31,529 bases of DNA. Origin: a virus. The DNA lies in IMG/VR virus record IMGVR_UViG_3300044530_001673, positions 1 to 31,529 of that record, one strand, 5' to 3'. Below are positions 24,613 to 31,529 of this stretch, piece after piece. Every line of letters starts with the position of its first letter. Position 1 is the stretch's first letter. Under the pieces are notes generated by a model. The model saw only the letters and a program-made list of their open reading frames with translations. It searched no databases and was not told where the DNA came from. Made by a program: the position numbers and the translations under genes.

Positions 24613-25289
24613 TTTAGTATTTCTTCAATTTTGTTTATGTGATCTGCAATTCCTCCCCATGACCAATGTTGAATTGCGTATGTTTCTTTTTCTTCTGATT
24701 TTAGCCACGAGAATTTATCATTGTGATATCTATATGCCCATTGACCGAGTGTGTTGAACTCGCTATAGGTGCGGTATGGTTGTGAACAGATCCAAGTTTC
24801 AAGCTCGTGCTTCTGGTTTTGTTTGACCCATTTCCTGAAATCTTTGTATATCCAGCGTGGATAAATTATTGGCAGTCTCCGCATGTATTCTTTTTCATCA
24901 AGCCAACCAAGTGTTATCCTTGCTATTGGTGGCCAAGGAGACACAACATCTGTATCATAAAGAATTATTGGCTTTCCATATTCGAAAAAGTTTTCAGGAT
25001 GTGTTTCTTTAAAAAATACACAATCGCTGTCAACATGCAAAATAAAATCTGCATCACAGTAATTGTCAGCATACATTTTTGTCACCTGTTGTGCAAGATA
25101 CCCTTCACAACTATCGCAAACTCCATGGACAATTTCTCCATCTAAAAAATCTATTTTAGAAACATCTTCATTTGGAACTGCAATATGGACATTATTAAAA
25201 CCTTTGCAGAACTTTCTTATGCTCTTTAAACAATATTTTAACCACTCAAAATCATTGCTGTATGAACGAATAAATATGTCAGTTTTCAT
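24609..25289 (-). CDS. Putative glycosyltransferase (GT-A, DSD motif)
   Basis: A 226-residue protein beginning MKTDIFIRSYSNDFEWLKYC, typical of small GT-A enzymes where the first strand binds the nucleotide. ADFILHVDSDCVFF at residues 80-93 carries the DxD motif (D87-S-D89). Downstream features include YPRWIYKDFRKW and, near the C-terminus, the aromatic stretch YAIQHWSWGG, where His and Trp could close the active site. It resembles the DUF6492 glycosyltransferase-like family as I remember it. It is coupled by a four-base overlap with the methyltransferase upstream and with the next glycosyltransferase downstream. Donor and acceptor are unknown. Confidence 0.74.
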   Translation of the reverse strand: MKTDIFIRSYSNDFEWLKYCLKSIRKFCKGFNNVHIAVPNEDVSKIDFLDGEIVHGVCDSCEGYLAQQVTKMYADNYCDADFILHVDSDCVFFKETHPENFFEYGKPIILYDTDVVSPWPPIARITLGWLDEKEYMRRLPIIYPRWIYKDFRKWVKQNQKHELETWICSQPYRTYSEFNTLGQWAYRYHNDKFSWLKSEEKETYAIQHWSWGGIADHINKIEEILK

Positions 25290-25933
25290 TTAGTTGTGCA
25301 AAGAATATCATACTGGTCTCCTTTTTCTGGGAATGGTTGAGTTGTGTAGCCAAGCTCCGCCAAGAAGTTTTCAATTTCCTGTGGGGTAGTGTTGTTGGCT
25401 TTCAAAGCTCCCACATTGATCTCAATCCACATTTTGGGTTTGAACTTCTGGATTGTTTTCAGTGCGCCACGCAGGACGTTCAATTCAAAGCCCTCAACAT
25501 CAATCTTGATAAATGAAACAGCCTTGATTGCCAAAGTGTCCAAACATATTGTTTGAACCTTGCTGGTGCCAGTGCCAGTGATCCTGCCAGCACCAGCATT
25601 CGGATTGGTTTCATACGACAGGAGTTCTTCCTTGTCCGACAAGCCGACATTGAAAACCACAGCACCACGACAGTTGTGCTTGAGACAATCAAATGCTGCA
25701 TTGTTAGGTTCAAACGCATACACGTGACCATCCTTGCCAACCTTGTTCAAGTAGGCAAGGGTGTGATCGCCGATGAATGCTCCAACATCAATCACAGTCG
25801 CTCCCGCCTCAATGTGGCTTAGGATTGTCGGAAGTGCATATTGATCATGGTCAAGTCGGCCAGACTCCTCAACCCATTTTGAGATGTGAGTGTCGCCATC
25901 AATGACTGCGATGTTGCCATGAACAAATTTCAT
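25286..25933 (-). CDS. FkbM-family SAM-dependent methyltransferase
   Basis: A 215-residue class I methyltransferase. Motif I is VIDVGAFIGDHTLAYL at residues 47-62; the acidic end of strand 2 is YAFEPN (72-77). The FkbM hallmark FIKIDVEGFELNVLRGA lies at 141-157, followed by MWIEIN (168-173). FkbM enzymes O-methylate sugars or polyketides, often on glycans. Sitting between glycosyltransferase genes, it most likely caps or decorates a glycan made by its neighbours. It overlaps both: start with the upstream stop and stop region with the downstream start, each by four bases. No Shine-Dalgarno is evident, so coupling may drive translation. Substrate is inferred from context only. Confidence 0.85.
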   Translation of the reverse strand: MKFVHGNIAVIDGDTHISKWVEESGRLDHDQYALPTILSHIEAGATVIDVGAFIGDHTLAYLNKVGKDGHVYAFEPNNAAFDCLKHNCRGAVVFNVGLSDKEELLSYETNPNAGAGRITGTGTSKVQTICLDTLAIKAVSFIKIDVEGFELNVLRGALKTIQKFKPKMWIEINVGALKANNTTPQEIENFLAELGYTTQPFPEKGDQYDILCTTK

Positions 25934-26703
25934 AACACTTTGCTCAGATTCGAGGTGTGAACTCCGTATGTTCCATAGCCAACATGGATGGCCTGTAGCT
26001 TGGTATCAACATATGGCTGAAAACCACACTCACGAGCTCGTCGACAAAATGCAATGTCTTCTCCAGCACCATCGGTATCAGGTTGAAAGAAGTTCCATGG
26101 CAACTCGTCATTTGCTGGTGCCAATTCAGGGAACTGAGTCATCATTGTTTCAAACACTTCGCGCTTGATCAACATGCAGCCAGTGCCGAGCCAATTGCAT
26201 GGCATGGCAGAGTCGGCGAATGAATTCACTCGCTCTCGATATTCAGAATCATTGTGCAAACTATTTATGGCACGACCATCAATGTGGCGGCCAAAATAAG
26301 TTGCACCGACAATTGGCTTGTCGTGAGCGATCAACCGATGAATTGTGTGAAGTTCCAAAGCTGAATCCGGATAATCGTTTGGCAATCGGCACATCTGGCG
26401 CATGAACTGCGGACGACCAATTGGCAATATCATATCATCATCAATAAACAAAAGCCATTTTGCTTCTGTCTTCATGAATTTCATTGCAAGGTTATTGCGA
26501 GCATGATAGATCATGGCATCGCCAATTTCCATATCAAACCGAATTTTTTCCTTGCCAATGTCAAGAGCCATTGCCAAAAGACACCAAGCTGTGACAGGAT
26601 TGGTTTGCTTGTAGCAAGGAAACCCAACAAATAAATCACGACCGAGCCATTCCGAGGAGCAAGCCATTGCTGGTTGCTCCTTCTTCTTTTTTGTTTGTTT
26701 CAT
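25930..26703 (-). CDS. GT-A type glycosyltransferase
   Basis: A 257-residue protein. After a basic N-terminus (KQTKKKKEQ) comes a GT-A core: residues 81-93 read AKWLLFIDDDMIL, where the Asp triad at 88-90 is the metal and nucleotide-sugar binding DxD motif. Residues 170-180 (NWLGTGCMLIK) and 213-220 (AGEDIAFC) match the acceptor-side loop and the catalytic 'ED' motif of family-2-like enzymes, and IHVGYGTYG (239-247) supplies a late His. It would move a sugar from a nucleotide donor to an unknown acceptor. AAGGA lies six bases before the ATG, inside the scaffold gene's end; TAATG junction. It is the first of a four-gene cassette between scaffold and capsid. Sugar and target cannot be told from sequence. 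Confidence 0.8.
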   Translation of the reverse strand: MKQTKKKKEQPAMACSSEWLGRDLFVGFPCYKQTNPVTAWCLLAMALDIGKEKIRFDMEIGDAMIYHARNNLAMKFMKTEAKWLLFIDDDMILPIGRPQFMRQMCRLPNDYPDSALELHTIHRLIAHDKPIVGATYFGRHIDGRAINSLHNDSEYRERVNSFADSAMPCNWLGTGCMLIKREVFETMMTQFPELAPANDELPWNFFQPDTDGAGEDIAFCRRARECGFQPYVDTKLQAIHVGYGTYGVHTSNLSKVL

Positions 26704-27971
26704 TAGATTCCTTCAGCAGCAAGAAGACCTTCTTCAATTGCATCCATGTCAGACAATTTGAGAGGATCAGCTGATTCACTAGCCTTGCGAACACCACCCC
26801 TTGGCGATGGTGTGCGACCTGCCGAACGAATTGCTTCAAGTTCTTTGGCAAACTTTGCAGATTGTTGTGTTGCTGCCTGAAGTTGTGCTTGAAGATGATC
26901 AATTTCTTTCGCGAAATAAATGCTCGCAACTGCAGCCATGGCAACCTCAGTGCGATCTTGTGGATCGCTTGCATTCATTGCGTCATGGAAATGACTTTCC
27001 ATTTCTGCAACTGCATTATTGTGGTTCTGAATTTGAGCAAATTGTTCAGGACTTGCATTCGCTGGAACTTCAAGATATCGAGCCTGTGGCAGATCCTTTG
27101 TCATCACATCAAGATGAGTGTGGATTGTTTCCTGGACTTGTTCCTGGAACTGCTGCATTTTTTGTTCCTGTTCGGCAAAAAACTCATCTTTGCGAGAACT
27201 AAATTTCTCTAGCTCTTTTTGCTTAGCATCTACAACATCAGAACGCTCTGCCAATTTTTTCTGAACTCGTTCGCGATCCAAGAAGTTCAACTTCGGAAGA
27301 ACATTTTCCTCCCACCATTCTGCAGGAACTTGTTCAAGACCCATCGCACGAAGTTTTCCTTCTGTTTCCTCAGGAAGACCATTCTTTTTTAGGATATCGA
27401 TAACATCAGAATCAAGTGTTCCGATTCTATTATTAAATTGCTGTTGGAATTCAGGATCATTTTCAGCGTCGAAAATTTTGCGGAATTTGCGATGGTCCTC
27501 CAACTCAGCCAGCAGATCTTGAGGAGGCTCTGGTTGCTGCTGCTTTAGATAATCAATGTATTGCTCATATTGAGCAACCTTATCAGCTTGCTCTTTGTAA
27601 TGCTTGGCAACTTCACGTAGCTTGTTAAAGTTTACAAGATTCCTTGGGCTAATGTCAGCAGGAGGTTGGATCTTATCAAGATCTATTGTCGATGGATCTT
27701 CAACTTTAGGGATGTCTTTGGCTTCAGCTGGCTGCTGAGGTGGCTGCTGTCCATCAGGAGCTGTTTGATCTTCGCTTGGTTGAGCTTGATCTTCTGGCTG
27801 TGTCGTTGTGGCTTCATTTGGCGCTACTGGCTGTGCTGAGTCATCTTGATTGAAAACTCCTGCAGCATCCAGTGCTTTGTCCAAGTTATTCAGATCATCA
27901 TTGCTTGGCGCTTCAACATTACCAAGATCGAGCTCGTTGGGAACTCCTTCATCAGTTACTGATTTATCCAT
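26703..27971 (-). CDS. Capsid scaffolding protein
   Basis: A 422-residue protein of strongly polar, low-complexity composition. Residues 1-110 are acidic with Gln/Pro-rich runs (QPEDQAQPSEDQTAPDGQQP). Residues about 120-400 are rich in Glu, Gln, Lys and Ala with long predicted coiled-coil helices (KQKELEKFSSRKDEF, EQEQKMQQFQEQVQE). This composition and the position after the portal are typical of scaffolding proteins, which direct assembly of the capsid shell and are absent from the mature head. No protease domain is visible. The leader is A/T-rich (AAAAATAAAAATAAT) with no Shine-Dalgarno. Unusually, the capsid gene does not follow directly: four sugar and methyl transferase genes intervene. 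Its TAA overlaps the next ATG by one base. Confidence 0.8.
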   Translation of the reverse strand: MDKSVTDEGVPNELDLGNVEAPSNDDLNNLDKALDAAGVFNQDDSAQPVAPNEATTTQPEDQAQPSEDQTAPDGQQPPQQPAEAKDIPKVEDPSTIDLDKIQPPADISPRNLVNFNKLREVAKHYKEQADKVAQYEQYIDYLKQQQPEPPQDLLAELEDHRKFRKIFDAENDPEFQQQFNNRIGTLDSDVIDILKKNGLPEETEGKLRAMGLEQVPAEWWEENVLPKLNFLDRERVQKKLAERSDVVDAKQKELEKFSSRKDEFFAEQEQKMQQFQEQVQETIHTHLDVMTKDLPQARYLEVPANASPEQFAQIQNHNNAVAEMESHFHDAMNASDPQDRTEVAMAAVASIYFAKEIDHLQAQLQAATQQSAKFAKELEAIRSAGRTPSPRGGVRKASESADPLKLSDMDAIEEGLLAAEGI

Positions 27972-28006
27972 ATTATTTTTATTTTTGTTAGTTTGTATTT
28001 AGACTA

Positions 28007-28267
28007 CTACGACATGTCGCGATAGCCAGATTCCTGCTGACTCTTGCGATTGACTTCTGCCAATGCAAGAAATGCTTTCATGCACCCAACCCATCCTGCC
28101 TGCATTGCTGCAGTCCTGGCGATTGATTCTGCATCATTTGATAGTATTATATCAGATGTTACTTTTGCTGGGCACAACTCACTCAATATGCTTTCGATTT
28201 TTTGCACAGGAACGCGAGCAAGAAACTCTCTCAGTGCAACGCCATCTTCATTTTCCCAGCTTGTCAT
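28007..28267 (-). CDS. Small unknown protein between portal and scaffold
   Basis: An 86-residue protein whose ATG overlaps the portal stop as ATGA. It has no signal peptide or membrane segment. Residues 1-30 are acidic and helical, and the C-terminal half (RTAAMQAGWVGCMKAFLALAEVNRK) looks like a helical pair. Position and coupling argue that it is real and structural or packaging-related, since many phages have a small helical protein here. I recognise no family. A 35-base A-rich gap separates it from the scaffold gene. Confidence 0.62.
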   Translation of the reverse strand: MTSWENEDGVALREFLARVPVQKIESILSELCPAKVTSDIILSNDAESIARTAAMQAGWVGCMKAFLALAEVNRKSQQESGYRDMS

Positions 28268-30522
28268 AAATTACGCGGAGGCTGTGGCCTTGTTGGGTTT
28301 GCCACACTATCGATGATGCCTTGTGGAGTTGCTGCTGCCATTGGATCAATTGCAATTTCAGTTGCTGGAATGGCTGCACCAGAAAGGACTGGCTGCATTG
28401 CTTCATTGGCAGCTGCTTCAGTTGTTGGTTGCTGCAACATTTGCATTGCTTCACCAATCATTGCTTGAAATTGTTTGAGATCTCCTGGCTTGACTCCTTT
28501 TTGTGTCGCTGATTCAATGTGCTTCTGTGCATGCCCAAGTGCACCAGTCATGAATCCTTTGCTCATCTCGTATGGGATTGGCCCACCTTGAAGCAGTGGC
28601 GCCATGCGATCCATGATTGTTTTAAGATGAACCATATCATCGTCTGAAATGTCAACAGGAACTTCCTGCCCATTCATGATTGAAGACAATTCAAGAATCT
28701 GTTGTCGTTGTTGCTTGACTTGAGACATTGGGCTAAGATCAACATTCATCAAACGATTTGCAGCATCAGCTCCAAGCTTCGAGGAAAGATCACGACGCTT
28801 AAGTTCAACTGTATCGATGATTGGGTCTGCAGCATAGCGCATCATCACAGCATCAATCAATCCAGACTGAGAAGCAATCGCATCATCAACACTTGAACGG
28901 GACTTTGAGTTGGCAAGAATTATAATCTGAGAAGGAGTTAGTCCTTCATTAATCATTTTAAGAATGCAATCAAAAGCATCTGATTCGATGTATTCTGGCA
29001 ATTCAATAAAGACAAAATCTTTATCAATTCCAAGCTCTGTCATTTTGTTAAAAAGCGACAAGTTGTAAATTGGAACTTTTCCAAGATTTTTAATCTGCTC
29101 AGCAACAGTGTTCGCATACTCAACAGTCTCAGAGTTGCAGATTCGTTTTTGAATCTCATCAATGAGTTCGAACATCTGATCTGCAAACCTAGCAAGGACG
29201 CCAGCCCTAATTTGAGCATCAATGCTTGCAACATAATTTACTTCAGAAGCTGTCCTTGTCTGTCCACCTTGCTGAACTTGTCCTGGCATAAATGCGCCAA
29301 CTTGTATTTCAGCAAGTGTTGTCGCATGTTTGTCAAGATTGAAAAATGCTTCAGCATCAATTTCGAACCTAACTTTGTCCAGAACTTCAAATCCATCACC
29401 TACTACTGCAAATGGATGCATGACTGTAAGACCAGGAGTTTCAAGCACTCCAGTTCCGACTTTTGTCGTTCGCTTCATCAAAAGCAATCCACTGAGATGG
29501 AGTGCATCTTGAACAAGATTGCGAGCTTGCTCAACAGACACGTGAGTGTTGTAAAGTGCACGACCAGCACCACGACTTCCATGCAGAGTTCGGTCGCCAA
29601 TCTCAGCACTGAAAAGTGTTAAGCATTCTGTCATCTTGTCATACCTTGAACGACGGAAGAAAAGAGCTGTGCCATCGTCACGATCAAATATGTAATGATC
29701 AATGCCGCCTGCTGGATTCAAAGCAAATATATGGCCAGCCTTGACCACACGAATGCTGGATGTGAAAGAGCTAGCAAGATTATTTTCACGAATCAGATCC
29801 TCATAAACTCGACTGTTGGCTTCATCTGAGCGATCATCAAATTGTTTTCCAGACGTGTTGAGCTTCTTGACAAGATTGTCAACTCGCCATCCAGCTGAGG
29901 CAGCAATCTCGGAATCACGCAGGATTTCCGTTATCTCATCAACAAAGTAGTCTTGCTTCAGTCCCCAAATTTTAACCTTCTCTGCTTGCTGCGGACATCC
30001 GACATAGAACATTGCCTCATCAGAACGATGGAGTTTTGGCTTCCAACTAAACTCGTCTTCACGACCGACAGCAGCATATCCATAACCAATGTCCTCGTCG
30101 ATAAGTTGCGTGACGAAGTCAGACCATCCTGACCAGTTACGAATGCAATCAGTAATGTTCTTTCTGAAGACGTCTTGCTGGGCTTCTGAGCCAAGAGACT
30201 TTTCAGAGAAATGGCTATATGTTAGCAATGGAAGTTGATCAACCATTTGCTTGTATGGTGGCGTCAATCGCTTCATCAACGAAGACATGAAGCCAGTTGG
30301 ACGATTGCTACGCCAAGATTGTCCGGATGATTTTAGTTTCTTCGGATTCCATGGCTGCTCGCCATTCAACTTACGAGCGATTGCAGCATTTTTGGAGTTG
30401 CGCTCGCGATTGTCGCTGACGAAATTCTTGTATGTCTGGTATGCTTGCTGGAATGTTATTGTTGATGGAACCACCTCGCCTGTCGAGGGATTCACAATAT
30501 CGTTCATTGTTGCATCATTCAT
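28264..30522 (-). CDS. Portal (head-to-tail connector) protein
   Basis: A 752-residue protein placed between terminase and scaffold, the usual position of the portal. Its size fits large podovirus connectors (T7 536, P22 725 residues). Near residues 419-432 it has GGQTRTASEVNYVASIDAQI, like the 'T-x-TA-x-EV' helix conserved in many portals, followed by the long helical stem region. The last ~130 residues are Gln/Met/Pro-rich (QAMIGEAMQMLQQP and so on), as in portals with an extended barrel or crown. Twelve copies would form the DNA channel at one capsid vertex. An AAAGGA lies about ten bases before the chosen ATG; a second ATG at codon 6 (MND repeat) could also be used. The stop overlaps the next start (ATGA). 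Confidence 0.85.
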   Translation of the reverse strand: MNDATMNDIVNPSTGEVVPSTITFQQAYQTYKNFVSDNRERNSKNAAIARKLNGEQPWNPKKLKSSGQSWRSNRPTGFMSSLMKRLTPPYKQMVDQLPLLTYSHFSEKSLGSEAQQDVFRKNITDCIRNWSGWSDFVTQLIDEDIGYGYAAVGREDEFSWKPKLHRSDEAMFYVGCPQQAEKVKIWGLKQDYFVDEITEILRDSEIAASAGWRVDNLVKKLNTSGKQFDDRSDEANSRVYEDLIRENNLASSFTSSIRVVKAGHIFALNPAGGIDHYIFDRDDGTALFFRRSRYDKMTECLTLFSAEIGDRTLHGSRGAGRALYNTHVSVEQARNLVQDALHLSGLLLMKRTTKVGTGVLETPGLTVMHPFAVVGDGFEVLDKVRFEIDAEAFFNLDKHATTLAEIQVGAFMPGQVQQGGQTRTASEVNYVASIDAQIRAGVLARFADQMFELIDEIQKRICNSETVEYANTVAEQIKNLGKVPIYNLSLFNKMTELGIDKDFVFIELPEYIESDAFDCILKMINEGLTPSQIIILANSKSRSSVDDAIASQSGLIDAVMMRYAADPIIDTVELKRRDLSSKLGADAANRLMNVDLSPMSQVKQQRQQILELSSIMNGQEVPVDISDDDMVHLKTIMDRMAPLLQGGPIPYEMSKGFMTGALGHAQKHIESATQKGVKPGDLKQFQAMIGEAMQMLQQPTTEAAANEAMQPVLSGAAIPATEIAIDPMAAATPQGIIDSVANPTRPQPPRNL

Positions 30523-30753
30523 TTACCATTTTCCTTTCGGGCAATTTTCTGTAACGAGCATTGCTTTAGCTCTGATTAAACATTCGCATATTTGACATTG
30601 GTTGGCAACATTGTGTTCACAAATTTTGCACAGATCAAGCCTCTTGTTCTTTATTGACGAGTCAACAAGTATTTGATCACCTGATGAAGCTGCATCGACA
30701 ACCCGACCTGCTGCATCGATAAAATTAAACAATCCTTGCTTTGTTATTTTCAT
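30523..30753 (-). CDS. Small zinc-finger-like protein ending CPKGKW
   Basis: A 76-residue protein with two knuckles, C42-K-I-C45 and C53-Q-I-C56-E-C58, and a final cysteine in the C-terminal CPKGKW. The pattern CxxC...CxxCxC...CPxGKW is the signature of small phage zinc-ribbon proteins of the DUF6171 type as I remember them; this name comes from memory, not a search. The first 38 residues are probably helical and carry no cysteine. The gene is coupled to the previous one (ATGA overlap) and its TAA directly abuts the portal ATG, so it is probably co-translated with the packaging proteins. Function unknown. Confidence 0.68.
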   Translation of the reverse strand: MKITKQGLFNFIDAAGRVVDAASSGDQILVDSSIKNKRLDLCKICEHNVANQCQICECLIRAKAMLVTENCPKGKW

Positions 30754-31352
30754 TTTGCCCAGCAGTGGTTTGGAACATCATTGCTCCTCATGATCTTTTC
30801 TTTCTTCAGCCAGACTGCTGCTCGATTTTCGTGCTTGAGGATTTGACATGCTTTTAATTTGTGGCCACGAGGAACATCATTACCCAATCGCAGAATATTG
30901 CTCATGCGACCAACTGCCTCTGAGCAAGACCCGCAGTTGCTGTTCCACTTCGTGTTGTAACGACATCCTAGGCAAATGTCGGCACGTCTCAGTGCCTCTG
31001 TGCGCATCTCAAGATTGTCAATGGAGTGATGGTCGATTGTTTTGTCAAGCCACTGAAGCATGTGATCTGTCAGCGTTTTGATCTCGTTCGATTTATTGTC
31101 CACATAAACTTCAACAGTGTATGGCAACTCAGGATGGCACATGTGCGAGAAGTTCGCGCAAATGTATTCATCAACATCAGCCTTTGCATCACCGATTGGG
31201 ATCACATTGTCAGCTCTGAATTTGATAACTGCTTCAATCAATTGTTTGTATGTGTCGGCTCGTATTGGTGCAGGCATATCCAATCCTGCTCGATTCTTTT
31301 CAGGTTTGTGCCAGCCTCCTGGCATAACGACAGATTCAATTACTTCTCTCAT
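30750..31352 (-). CDS. Cysteine-rich (zinc-ribbon-like) phage protein
   Basis: This 200-residue protein starts at an ATG that overlaps the terminase stop (ATGA). Near the C-terminus it has a CxxC pair (C127, C130) followed ten residues later by a second CxxC (C140, C143), then isolated cysteines at 169 and 197. The four clustered cysteines could hold one zinc ion. The N-terminal 120 residues show no motif I know; the segment GGWHKPEKNRAGLDMP suggests a conserved head. Its place between terminase and portal suggests a packaging-associated or DNA-binding role, but no function is established. It overlaps the next gene, which is also cysteine-rich, by four bases. Confidence 0.7.
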   Translation of the reverse strand: MREVIESVVMPGGWHKPEKNRAGLDMPAPIRADTYKQLIEAVIKFRADNVIPIGDAKADVDEYICANFSHMCHPELPYTVEVYVDNKSNEIKTLTDHMLQWLDKTIDHHSIDNLEMRTEALRRADICLGCRYNTKWNSNCGSCSEAVGRMSNILRLGNDVPRGHKLKACQILKHENRAAVWLKKEKIMRSNDVPNHCWAK

Positions 31353-31529
31353 GTTGACATGTCTAAGAACTCAAGCACATCGACAACTCCATGCTGTTGC
31401 TTGCTTGAGGATTGTTTTATTTGTTTTGGGTTTTCGACCATCCTGCCTGATATGCCTTCATTCATCCTCACTCCATGGACAGCGATGATTAATGAGTCGA
31501 ACCTATCAGGTGAACTGCCAGAATTGCGT
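31349..31529 (-). CDS. Terminase large subunit, C-terminal end (partial)
   Basis: The reading frame is open from the right edge to a TGA at 31349-31351 and gives about 59 residues. It contains the stretch GSSPDRFDSLIIAVHGV, which matches the 'SPDR-x-DALV-x-A' segment that closes the RNase H-like nuclease domain of many phage large terminases. The last 40 residues are a polar tail (KQIKQSSSKQQ...). The enzyme cuts concatemeric DNA and drives it through the portal; the ATPase part lies outside the window. The stop overlaps the next start as ATGA, and the portal gene follows two genes later, which fits a packaging module. Identification rests on a short tail and on context. Confidence 0.72.
   Translation of the reverse strand, partial: RNSGSSPDRFDSLIIAVHGVRMNEGISGRMVENPKQIKQSSSKQQHGVVDVLEFLDMST

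Noticed and set aside
23905-26703. Glycosyltransferase cassette as a DNA-hypermodification system
   Set aside because: No pyrimidine hydroxylase, deaminase or base-modification gene is visible nearby, so DNA glucosylation is less likely than protein or surface glycan targets, though not excluded.

Overview
The window is about 31.5 kb of a double-stranded DNA tailed phage. All 28 protein genes I can support lie on the minus strand, so the genome reads from the right edge to the left edge. The gene order is that of a short-tailed (podovirus, T7-like) virion module: end of the large terminase, two small cysteine-rich proteins, portal, scaffold, major capsid protein, tail-tube adaptor, tail nozzle, tail fibre, then a run of virion proteins of the internal/ejection type. 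Both edges cut through genes. DNA is AT-rich, and most genes touch or overlap by 1 to 4 bases (TAATG or ATGA junctions), which suggests long translationally coupled transcripts. Good Shine-Dalgarno sequences are present at only some starts.

Right part (31529-22474): terminase C-terminus, zinc-finger-like proteins, portal, a small unknown protein and a Gln/Glu-rich scaffold. Then comes an unusual block of three glycosyltransferase-like proteins and one FkbM-type methyltransferase, placed directly between scaffold and capsid genes. The capsid gene has a 219-base leader with several small inverted repeats and is followed by a perfect 13-bp hairpin followed by a T-containing tract, a likely terminator in the position of the T7 Tphi terminator.

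Middle part (22413-15681): three putative surface proteins follow the capsid gene: a small head-fibre-like protein, a LamG-like jellyroll protein, and a 1271-residue protein made of autotransporter-type beta-strand repeats. Then a compact lysis cassette: a membrane/coiled-coil protein (inner-spanin-like), a 51-residue lipoprotein, a 56-residue holin-like protein and a cell-wall enzyme with a His...Cys pattern. Two small proteins follow; one resembles capsid 'staple' proteins.

Left part (15672-1): an adaptor and a nozzle protein, both greatly enlarged by repeated beta domains (the nozzle carries a delta-60/DUF5122-like propeller), a small WGD-motif protein, a collar-type tail fibre, a PAPS-reductase-family protein inside the virion genes, two small conserved phage proteins (one only 48 residues), and five proteins rich in Ala, Gly, Gln or charged helices, with a very large partial one at the left edge that probably acts in genome ejection.

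Host: the lipoprotein and spanin-like pair point to a Gram-negative host. The autotransporter-type repeats are common in Verrucomicrobia and Planctomycetes, and the DUF5977-like motif is common in Bacteroidetes, so a host in the PVC or Bacteroidetes groups is possible, but this is an inference. I see no tRNA, rRNA, CRISPR, insertion sequence or integrase.
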